DNA from: Pseudo-nitzschia pungens
Lineage: Eukaryota; Bacillariophyta; Bacillariophyceae; Bacillariales; Bacillariaceae
Direction of reading: 5' to 3'
NCBI GenBank assembly: GCA_037355855.1
Contig: CM074759.1
Location: 7,006,001 to 7,070,000, forward strand
Length of the DNA stretch: 64,000 bases
The translations under genes and the position numbers were made by a program. Shown piece by piece: positions 35,095 to 44,810 of the stretch (positions are counted from its first letter, which is position 1; every line of letters starts with the position of its first letter). The notes beneath the pieces are model-generated. The model had not been told where the DNA came from and ran no database searches. It saw only the letters and a list, made by a program, of their open reading frames with translations.

Positions 35095-36352
35095 TTTGGG
35101 CGTTCCGACCATCGGATTGTCCGCTCTGTTTCTCCTTGCTGGTTGTCCGAACACTCCGGTTGTCGAGGCAGCATTCGGAGCTCCGACACTGACACCGACC
35201 CACGCCAGTTGGAAAGGGATACGAACCCACCCGAACTTCAACCGAATCGTTTTCGAACGCACTGCGCCACTGCACGCACCACGATCTTCGGAATCCGGGA
35301 CTTCTAGGATGGCGATGCGGGCCGAAACCACCAGTTTTGCCATCGGCGCCCCCGCAGCCGCAGCCGCCACCGGCGAAACGAACGAGACCAAAAAGAGCGG
35401 TTCGTCCTCGTCGACCACGACGATCGTCGGCCGAAGCCGAGCGGGGGACGCCACCGCCTTTGCAATCCCGGAGCTCAAGTGGTTGTTCGATTGTGGTGCG
35501 GTGGTCCAAGACTGGAAGCCACGCGTTCTGTTCCTGACCCACACGCACTCCGATCACGTGCAGTTTCTGTTTCGGTGGCTCGGGGAAGAAGACCGGCCTC
35601 CCACGATTTACCTGCCCGAGGCCAGCGTCCCCTATGTGGAAGCCTGCCGGAAGGCGTACGACGAAATGACGGAGTGCCGGTCGCTGGCGGAGGAGAGCGG
35701 TGGCGAACAAAACACCGAGCCGAAAAAGGGGCCGGGTGCGGCGGAATCCGTCCTGCGGGCCACCAAGCCGGACGAGGATCTGTTGATTTCTCACGGCGGA
35801 AACCGGTTTCGGGTGCGCACGCTGCGCATGACCCACCGCATTCCTTGCCTGGGCTACAGCTTCTTTCGCCTCCGGAACGGCCTCAAGGAGGAATACAGGG
35901 GTCTCCCGGGCCGCGAGATTGGTCGGCTCAAGAGAGAGGGCGTTGAGGTCACAACGGTCGAGGAAGAACCATATCTCTGTTTTATGGGCGATACCACGGC
36001 CAAGGTTTTCGACGATTATCCCGAGCTGCTGAAGGAGCACGCCAACTCGACGGTGGTCGTGGAATGCACCTTTCTCGATGCGGGCAGCAAGCAGCGCGCC
36101 GAAACGACCATGCACACGCACTGGGACGACCTGCAACCCCACATTGCCTCGAATCCGGGAACGATGTTTCTCCTGACGCATTTCTCCCTCAAGTACTCGA
36201 CCTTGTCCCTCCGCCGTTTCTTTCGGGACCAGCAGGTGATCTACGACAACGTGCACCCGATGCTGGTCGAACGGGAAATCGAGGAGCAGTGGCGCAAAGC
36301 CGGGGAAGAGGGGGATCCTCCGAGGTGCAACTGTCGGATCTGCCGTCGGTGA
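35095..36352 (+). CDS. tRNase Z-like metallo-beta-lactamase protein, plastid-type leader (start unresolved)
   Basis: Open frame of about 419 codons, stop TGA at 36350-36352. Metal-binding motifs are THTHSDHV (about 35535-35558), a conserved His in RMTHRIP, GDTT and ECTFLD, then HTHWDDLQPH and LLTHFS. These match the tRNase Z/RNase Z branch that removes tRNA 3' trailers. Upstream in frame is a hydrophobic leader ending in VVEAAFGAP, which resembles a signal peptide plus AF-type plastid transit motif. That leader has no in-frame ATG: candidate ATGs at 35011 and 35038 lie in a frame offset by one and hit TAG at 35092-35094. The first in-frame ATG is at 35309 and would remove the leader. A missed splice, a one-base error or a non-ATG start could explain this. 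The C-terminus is Cys-rich (RCNCRICRR). Codon use is GC-rich. Confidence 0.78.
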
Positions 36353-37982
36353 GGTGCTCCCATTGAGTCGAGTCGAGTCGAGTCGAGTTGGATCGAATGG
36401 AATCGAAGCAATCGATCCGCATCACTACGTGCACAGCCATGGATTGGAAATTTGGGACAAAATATCAAACAATTCGCATCACCAAAGTCATTGATTGATT
36501 ATTGGGGACAAATATCAGACTGGCTTCGAAACCAGCCCAGAGTTGGAATCCTGATTGCAACGAAGGAGGAAGGGGTTCGCGATTGGATGCATCGCCAAGT
36601 CTTGCATGGTATGTTGCTATATGATAATAGTAGCACATGGTCTTGCTTGCAACGTGGAATTGAAATGAACCCAATCAATCGAACTAACCGGCTACAACAC
36701 GGGAAGTCCTTGGTCGAATGATGTGGGATGCTATCGTGGAAGTCCAGTGTCATCGGTGAGAATACCGTCTTTTCACAATTGACTGACTAGCACATGTTGG
36801 GGATAGAGATTCCGGTAGATCGATATATATATCGAATGACGTTCGCTCTTCGATTTATGGGCGGGTTGAATCACAATGACCAAACACTCATGCGGTAAAC
36901 CTTACATCATTTTCTTGAAATTACACGCCCGATCTGTTTCCTATGACAAGATCGTCCTTCTTTTTCGGGTATTGCTAAATCACCAGCTCAAAAAATGGTT
37001 TTTTACGGTTCTCTACGACTGTCTTCACGTACATAAAAATAAGGATTTTAGTTTTCTTTTTGTCGTGATGTTGTGTTCAACTTGTCGAAATAACAATAGT
37101 AATCCTTACTGTAACAATGATTCTGGTTCTTTGTGCAATGTAACAACTATTAGGTCTGCTTAAATACGCGCCTGGAATTACAATTCTTTGTCGATCGTAC
37201 TATGGACATGATTCGAACCCCTGATTCGAACCTAGTGCTTCTTCGTTAAGTAACACCGCGAATACGAAACAGCAGTCATCATTCACTATACGGTAACCTT
37301 ACTCAACAACAATAGGAATCAAAAACCGTACAAGTAAGGTTACCGCACATTAACTACTCACTTCAAAGTTGCAACTTACGATACAATTATGAGCACCGTG
37401 AGACTACGGTACAACCCTCCCGAGCACATTACACGTCCATACGTGCGTACTTGTTCGAAGAAAATGAAAACCTTCGAAGGATTGCGTCATTCTTCTTCTT
37501 TGCGCAAATCATTACAATTTGATTCTTCTTATCGTGCACTCGTGATCGAGGATGATCGATGTGAGATCGAGGAGAACTTAGTCCAGTTCTTCTCTAGACG
37601 ACTTTATTCGCCTAATTCACATCTGACTACGACGTCCGCTCTTTTCTCATAAGTGCTTCATCCGTGACAAATAGCACTCCACATTCCTTTCGCGATACGA
37701 AGTACTACATGTTTCTTCGCCCTTGGTAGCAGTTGGAAGATAGTTGAGAAAGTCGAATTTAGTACGGTAATTAGTTCGTGGTTCTGATATCCACATCGTT
37801 GCGTCGAAACATCAGCACAGCTGTAAGCACCAACCGGCATCGCGACGCCAAGCAACGCGACGGACATCTGGAGTCATCCGGTCTCGGAACCGGAAATTTG
37901 AACAAGAGATCTCGCTACCCCATTTCTCCCAATAGGTTATTCTATCTCCTTGATCGATCAGAACAGAACGAAACCAGTCAAG
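36353..37982. other. Spacer with GAGTC tandem repeat and dispersed motifs
   Basis: About 1.6 kb with no convincing gene. It contains a (GAGTC)n tandem repeat at 36365-36387 and GGTAACCTTACTC/GTAAGGTTACCG motifs at 37291-37345. A pair of GATTCGAACC sequences near 37209-37227 looks superficially like a tRNA B box but lacks a tRNA fold. Confidence 0.45.
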
Positions 37983-40123
37983 ATGAGTAGCATCCAGCAA
38001 TTGCATCTACCGAATGTGCTGGACTGCATCGAAATGGTATGTTTGTGTGCCTCACGCCAATGAGACTGGTTTTCTTCGCATTCCTTTGTGAGCATCACAA
38101 ATCCTCACGGTTGGCCTCCGTTTTGTGCTCTGATATGCTTGCCTTTCATTCTTGTTTCGCCAAACAGCGACACTGGCAAAAGGCCATTGACATTATATCG
38201 GTCGATCGGAATGCGGTGTATACACGAAGACGAAGGAGGGGGATTCATTCACCAAACAACAACTTGAACAACAGCCGTCTCGCAATTCACGAGCTGTGCA
38301 AACTCGCGAGCTGTCCCACCAGCGTGCGTTTCTCAAAAGAAGAATTTTCGGACGACGAAGAGGACGACGATGAGCACCACGATGGAGACGAAAGCAATCG
38401 GAGTGATGAAACCGCGGAGCTCGACAAGATCTTTGATGCTTGCGAGCTGGAAGAAGGCAGCAAGATATACGAGGTTACTCAATTTATGATCGATGTGTCT
38501 CACTCGCTGGGACCCACGAAGGTTGCTATCCCCCGGGACGACAACGACGAGAACGACACCCACAACAATCTCGCTCCCGGTGAGGATCAAAACGGTAACA
38601 ATGAGAGCATTCGCGATCACCGCGAACGGGAACAAGAAGCAGAAGCCGAAAACCAGGGGAACAATGTTCAAAATCGCCATACTAGCAGCAGTGGCAGTCA
38701 CACGACTGCAACCCACCAGTCGATACTCACAGTAGCAGATTCTATGGGGAAAACCCCTCTGCACATTTTGTGCGAAAACTCTTGCGATTTCAATATGATG
38801 AGGGTGATTCTAGAGAGCACCCGCGAGGCGACCGGAAACCCCCGTGCTCCATCGGCTCTGTCTCTGATACTCGCACAAGACTCGAGAGGATCGACCCCGC
38901 TCCATTACCTTGCGTATTCGCGGGAGTGCCCTTTTTCATCGCTCAAACTCATGATGGACTATTGCAAACCTCGTTCAACTCATTTTCCTTCGGACGCTTC
39001 CAGCAGCGATGTGAGCTGTAGCGACGATGCATCGCAGCAGACATCCGGTTGGATCGATCCCAGTCTGTGCCAAGACGAGGATGGCGAAACACCTCTTCAT
39101 TGGGCACTGCACGGTTACATGTCCCCGCGAAGAATCGGGGAACTTACACGGCATTCCTTGGACGCCATCATGGTTCGGAACCAAAAAGGAAAGAGACCTT
39201 TTGACCAATTTGTGAGCAATTTTGTCGATGCGGATTGGACCGAGCACGATGTCTGCGGACGGGAGGCCTGGCAGAACGTAGAGGATTACCTGCGAGTCGT
39301 CCACCACAATCACAGCAGAAAACGAAACAAATGCAGCAACAGCAGTGCCATTGGTACTGATCAAACCACTACGTATTCTAATGACACCAATAATGCGCAA
39401 AAAATGGGCAGTGAGGAAGGGGATTCAGATGAATCGAACAATCCCGAATGGTTGCCTTTGCATTTTATCGCCGAAGCTCCGTATGAATTCCCACCAATTT
39501 TTACCGATCTAGGAATGAAGTACCGAAAAAACGATTTAAGGAAAGCGGATGCATATGGTAGACTCCCCCTTCACTTGGCATGCGGAAGAAAGATCAGAAG
39601 GTACCATGTTCACACAAATGACACCGAAACAAGTCCTTCCACGAAAAACGACAACACCTTCGATGATACGGTTGCCATGAAACTGTTGAAGGCCTTTCCG
39701 CGTGCAAGTCTCACCGGAGTAACGACCACCAAACAGTTGGCGCTTCATATCGCAGTGCAAACGCAGCAGCCCATGTCTCTGATTGCGGCCCTGATCCGAA
39801 CATACCCTAGGTCCTTGAATATTCAGGACCCCGTTACAAAGTTGTTGCCCTATGCTCTCGCTGGCGTCGACAATGGAAACCACGACATCAGCAACAGCAA
39901 CGACAAAGAGACCTTGTCTGTTTCCTTCGCGTTGCTCCGAGCCGATCCGTCCGTAATTCAAATTGTACATAATAATCACTTCGGGAGCAATACCACCAGT
40001 AGGTGGGAGAGGCGTCCAATGACGACCGGTGCTAGCCACCTGGCGAACGGGAAAATGATGGCAGTCGACGAATCCTATATGGAACAATCTTCTCGACGCA
40101 TTCGGCGACTAACGATTACATGA
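37983..40123 (+). CDS. Ankyrin-repeat protein
   Basis: Exon 1 is 37983-38036 (MSSIQQLHLPNVLDCIEM), intron 38037-38167 (GTATGT...ACAG) and exon 2 38168-40123, phase zero. The product is 669 aa. Ankyrin-like repeats are scattered: GKTPLHILCENSCDFNMMRV, RGSTPLHYLAYSRECPFSSL, DGETPLHWALHGYMSPRRI, GRLPLHLACGRK and KQLALHIAVQTQQPMSLIAAL. They are separated by long Asn/Asp/Glu/Ser-rich inserts, an arrangement I associate with the expanded ankyrin-like families of diatoms. No signal peptide, membrane segment or catalytic domain is visible. A soluble scaffold protein is likely. The binding partner is unknown. Confidence 0.82.
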
Positions 40124-40444
40124 TGGATTATAAGTCCGTTAGATTTGCATTTAGGTCAACAACACGAGAAGGACTGACTCATTCAACTTCATCAATTGTT
40201 TGCAATCTCATTAACCATTAACGAATCCTGGACGAAAACGAATCCATTTCAAAACAGAGTTGTGAAATTAACGAGTAGCGTTTGTAGATGTCCAGGTACT
40301 CGGGCAATTGAAAGAGTAAAGTACGAATCTATTGTCTATGGAAACGATATTGATGCATTTCACTTTGGTATACCGTTGCTTTGCATCGAAAGTTCAGAAA
40401 GACAAAACGTCGGAACCACTTCAATCTTCCAAAGTCATCATTAA
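40124..40444. other. Convergent 3' spacer
   Basis: 321 bp between the ankyrin gene and the membrin gene. Nothing recognised. Confidence 0.4.
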
Positions 40445-41074
40445 TTAAAGCCAAGTGAAGTATATCACTATGCACGTAATGACACACCCTCCTAACACAA
40501 AATACGCATCGGTGATGTCCCTTCGTTCAATAATCTTCATGGTAGAGTTCGATATACCCAACCGGTCGTCGATTTGCCCGAGAAATCTCGACACCCCCGT
40601 CATGCGTTTCCGCTGTTCCAACAGGGCGTTGTGACTCGCTTCGCCATTCGCGATCAGATCGTTCACCATGTACTGGCTCTGGCTCCACGACTTTGCTTCG
40701 TCCGCCAGATTGTTCATGTCTCGCTCGCTCACGGAAGAGAATTGGTTTCGTTGCTTTCTCCTGCTCAACAACTCGTCCCGCTCTTTTTGCTGACGCACGT
40801 TTGTGTTGACGATGCGATCGTAGTGCTCCCCGGATCGCCGCACCCCGTCGGCCTCGACCCTGAGTTCTTGTATCTTCCGTTTCCAAACTTCTCGCTGGGC
40901 CGGTCGCTCGCGCATCACCAGTTTGTTCATCAGTTCTAGCTGCTGCGACAATTCATCCAGAGACAAAAAGAGCTCGGAGGCGTGTAGCACCCCGTTCTGA
41001 ACCTGCGCTAGTTGCTGGCGGGAGTCATACGCTAGCTTGCGGCATTTTGGAAAGAGCTCGGCGATCGAAGTCAT
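40445..41074 (-). CDS. Membrin (GOS27/Bos1-type Qb-SNARE)
   Basis: Single exon, 209 aa from the Met at 41074 (MTSIAELFPKCRKLAYDSRQ). The frame is open upstream to 41227, but family similarity begins at this Met. Membrin is the Qb-SNARE of ER-Golgi and intra-Golgi fusion. Visible family segments are PKCRKLAYDSRQQLAQVQNG, LFLSLDELSQQLELMNKL and REVWKRKIQELRVE, then the SNARE helix with LGISNSTMKIIERRDITDAYF. A C-terminal tail anchor (VLGGCVITCIVIYFTWL) ends the protein. Length and layout are normal for the family. The SNARE central-layer residue was not assigned with certainty. Confidence 0.9.
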   Translation of the reverse strand: MTSIAELFPKCRKLAYDSRQQLAQVQNGVLHASELFLSLDELSQQLELMNKLVMRERPAQREVWKRKIQELRVEADGVRRSGEHYDRIVNTNVRQQKERDELLSRRKQRNQFSSVSERDMNNLADEAKSWSQSQYMVNDLIANGEASHNALLEQRKRMTGVSRFLGQIDDRLGISNSTMKIIERRDITDAYFVLGGCVITCIVIYFTWL

Positions 41075-42132
41075 CTCGGGATTTTTGTTCTTCGTTGCTT
41101 CGACGGTCGTAAATCGTAGATCGATCCCGAGCAGTCGTGTTCCGGGTCTGAAAAGAACTGTGATTTCCTTTGCTTTCGCTGAGAGCAGTGGAATGTCCTT
41201 CAAAGAATGTTGTAAGATTACCCGCAAGTGCAGCTATTTGCTACGATAGTTTCGCCATGTTGTAATGCTCTGCGGAAAGCCGAAACCCATTGTCTCGTTT
41301 TTGGTCTTGAGATCCTGGCACCGACGGCGACTCGACTGACTTGAACCGCTGTGAGCAACCAACCTTTATACCGTACCTTACCTTGTACACGTGCGTATTT
41401 TTAGTCGATTGATTCGTAAGATTATCCTACGTACCGGCGTGCTAGAATTGAACACATTTCGGTGAAAAAAAATTGCGTTGACCCGAGGAGTCATTAATCT
41501 TACCCTACTCGTAATCAAAAACCTGATCAAAAAGGGGACTTCCTTTCTTGAAATAATGAGAACGCACTAAGTTAACCTTACTCAATCAAACGGTTCTGTA
41601 TGAGGAAGGCTTCCTCGGACAAGCCCATTGGTATTCCCTCGACACACCACAACCCGCAACTCCTCGATAGGGCCGTGTGAACCCTTACTACATGTTCGTC
41701 CTTAGTTGCTAGTGAAGGTAACATTCACATGGAGTGTCACAGAATATCTGCTTCATCACTGATCACACAATAAGATAACGAGTATTCATAAAGGTAAGTC
41801 AAAACGTTGCGTCTGCTCAGTTTTATTGACTCAAACCACAGTATTCAATACCAGCAACAAAACACACTATTTACTATGGGTGAAAAGATATTGAGTTCAT
41901 AAAAAGGGTTCACATGGGCAATTCAATTCATTATATGATTGTTACTACAACAGCATAGATCGTTTCGAATGCAACGATACTCGTAACCCGTCGTAAACAT
42001 AATAGTGACGGATCCTACCCTTTCTAGAGACACAAACAACGCCGTTTGGTCCACGAGAACACAACGATTTCCCCGTCCTGTTCTGGGATAAAGCGACGAC
42101 GACCACAACTACAACCATTCAATTCGGACTAC
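41075..42132. other. Spacer between the membrin and cyclophilin genes
   Basis: About 1 kb with no supportable gene. It contains CCGTACCTTACCTTGTAC near 41371 and other GTAAGATTA/TAACCTTACT motifs (41416-41585). Confidence 0.45.
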
Positions 42133-43564
42133 TTAAGCGACACGGACCGAGATCATCTTGATGGGGACAACGGGGTTGTCACTGCGGGTTTGAACCTGGG
42201 AGATTTTTACGCAGAGATCGTAGTTCTCAACCACCTGTAATTTAGCAACGGATCGAGCACAAACAAATAACAAAGAAAGTGAGCGCATGATTCCTTCGCT
42301 CCCTCCCTGGATCACTGTTCTAGCACATAATACTCACCTTTCCGAAGACGGGGTGGGCAGAAGGAGTGGATCTATCGAACCAGTCGAGGAAAGAGTTGTG
42401 GCGGACATTGATGAAAAACTGGGAGCCTCCAGATTCGGGACGTCCTGCAACGGCAAACAAACGATACGCCAGAAGCCAAGACCGACGGTGAGACAAGCTG
42501 ATCCAAGCGGAATGCAACGCAAAACAACTCATGGGATTCGATACGAAGACGCCAAGCCAAGAAGAGAGGTCCGATTGCTCCGTTTGCACTGTCATTCACG
42601 TACCGGTGTTAGCCATGCTCAGGGTTCCGCAATCGTTGGTGATCTTTTGATGCGCCTTTCCAATCTCGTCGGGAATTCCACCATCACTGTTTCGGGTGTA
42701 GGTTTGTCCGTCGCAGCCGTTGAAGCTGGTGCGAGGATCGGGACCGCCGGTTCCTGCACCGAACATCATAGATTGCAGAGTTGTTGTGAGTGCGGGGACA
42801 CGACGGACGTGTAGTTTCCAATCATCCGCTTCGCGTTTGTTCCATAGTTTCTGATTTCAGGGTTGTTGCCACCAAGACTTACCGGATCGTCGACTGTTGG
42901 GGTCCTTGGAGTGGGGGCATCCAAATTGATTCATAAAGTTGGGGATCTGCAATTATTTTTCATTCGTTCGCGCATTTGGTCACCACAAGCACTCGGTCAG
43001 TCGAAGAACGCCTAGTAATTCCAAACAACCGTGATTCCGCCCGTTTTCTGCCCGATAATTTTCTTCGGCAGACACGCAGTCGACATTCACGTCACGAATT
43101 GACGAATGCGTAGTACAAGCACTTACCACACGGTGAAAGTGAAGACCGTCGTAGAATCCGCTGTTGGCAAGATCGATGAAGTTACCGCAAGTGATTGGCA
43201 TCTTGTCGGCGTACAACTGAACCACAAGTCATTCCCGCGAAATCCAAAAAGCAGAAGACCAGCAAGCAACAGAACGCCAGGCAAAATCCAGACAACATCC
43301 AGAGAAGAGCATCGACGAGTGAGTCCAATGCGTTGTTCGGCGCAACTGTTTCTTCGCAATATACTAACCGACGTGGTTCGCACTTTCGTTCCGCACCCCT
43401 TCTTTTCTACTGCGATACTCCGTGCGGTCAGATGCGACCGCGAGGCAGAGACAACAATCCCGGACGCAAACACCAAAACCCACCAACACCGCTCGAGAGC
43501 AACACGGCAATCTTACCTCGGCCTTGAATGTCCCCATGGACGTGGTAAAGGTAGCGATGGGCAT
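42133..43564 (-). CDS. Cyclophilin-type peptidyl-prolyl cis-trans isomerase (six exons)
   Basis: Six short exons: 43564-43517, 43216-43127, 42946-42883, 42753-42604, 42444-42338 and 42234-42133. All introns are GT-AG and phases agree, giving a 186-aa protein with stop TAA. The joined protein reads through the family landmarks [60 protein letters not shown] and [10 protein letters not shown]...[14 protein letters not shown]. It catalyses proline isomerisation in protein folding. There is no signal or transit peptide, so a cytosolic or nuclear location is likely. The catalytic Arg and the Gln-Phe-Phe-Ile core are present. The exon density is high for this window (six exons in 1.4 kb). Confidence 0.93.
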
Positions 43565-44810
43565 GGTGATAATTATTTGATTCAGCTATTTCTATCTTAA
43601 ATAAGTGACTTCGTATTTTGTAATGATACCACAAAAAAGTGTGGGTGCTTGCAAACCCGTTGTAGGGAGGGATGTGTGAACACCGGGATGACCCAATCTT
43701 AGTGGTGGAGTGCATTGTAAACAGAGAGCGCAGCTGTTCGCAAAGATACGATACGAGGTTCCATTTTCATCGTGGGAATCGCGGCCAATCGTTCTTGCCG
43801 CATGAAATGGATCTGATTGGCTTGTTTGGCGAGGTGAAGGCCAGACAAGAATCTAGCTCGATCACTGATGACTCCGCAATTACCGGTAAAAATCTTACTC
43901 CTACTTTACCCTACGTAAGGTTACTGTACCTACAGACAGTCCGAATGAATGAATCTCAATCAGCGATCAGATGTTCCGAGTTCCCGTAGAAATAAGTACT
44001 TGATGTTACGTGGACTCACTCCAACGGTGCGAGTTGGTGAGTGGTGAAGCATCCACGGGGTTCGTTCGGCGTGAAAGGAATGGATGGAATCGAATCAATC
44101 AGGCGTGACCTAGTGAGTCACGCTTGGAACGAAATTCGAGGCGAAATCACCTTAGAAACCAATGTCAATCCGCGCCCCGTTTGCGCTCTCCTTCTGCCCG
44201 CTCACAGAGACCTACGGTAATTACCGTAAGGTTAAGACTTACCAGTAAGCTAAGGTTTACCCAAGCAACAGAGGAAAACTACTATGGATACGGTAAATTA
44301 CTACAAAATTCTTATCAGCTGTCCCCCGGTTCTACGTCCCCGACTACTAATTTCTACTGAAACCCGGGGACAGCTGATAGGAATTCTGTAGTAATCTTAC
44401 CAGGTAATCCCACCGTACATACCGTGGCGTACTTCTAACTCTACCAAGCACGAGATCATCGTTAGCTATTCGAAATAATAGATGTCTTTACTTTTGGTTG
44501 AGACAGGACCGACTACTCGAACAATGGTGGAAATACGGCGTATGTATGCGATACGGAATACAACAAAGATCACAACACTGCACCAAATCCACCAAGCGCG
44601 GTCTGGGGTAAGTCGGATGACGGTCGAATCATTGAATCATTTTGTGATAGAAAGATCTTGAGAATATTGTTTGACACCGAGCTAAAAGTGTAGATAACAT
44701 TGCAACAACTACATTGATTCGTAGGAATGATGATGATACTATAGTAGTACGTAGTATACTATAGTGTATTATGCAGGTGCTACGTATGTGCCTGCTACGA
44801 TAGTAGTATT
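43565..44810. other. Spacer containing a foldback element
   Basis: About 1.2 kb with no supportable gene. It holds GGTAAAAATCTTACT/GTAAGGTTACTGT motifs (43883-43930), GGTAATTACCGTAAGGTTAAG (44216-44236) and the foldback element described separately. Confidence 0.45.
44285..44410. repeat. MITE-like foldback (imperfect inverted repeat)
   Basis: Left arm about 44285-44335 and right arm about 44357-44410 are imperfect reverse complements: both read ATTACTACA-AATTC-TATCAGCTGTCCCC. The loop is about 20 nt. The arms end in GGTAA/TTACC-type sequence, the motif dispersed through other spacers. Related half-sites with CAGCTGTCC flanked by TTACCGGTAA-type sequence occur near 49709 and 58503. No coding capacity is present. 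It is probably a non-autonomous element. Confidence 0.6.

Noticed and set aside
37195..37235. Possible tRNA gene on the minus strand (GGTTCGAATC twice)
   Set aside because: The T-arm stems do not pair and no acceptor or D arm is found. It looks like a short direct repeat.
36452..37652. Several 80-95 codon frames in the spacer before the ankyrin gene
   Set aside because: Short, without motifs or codon bias, and interspersed with dispersed repeats.
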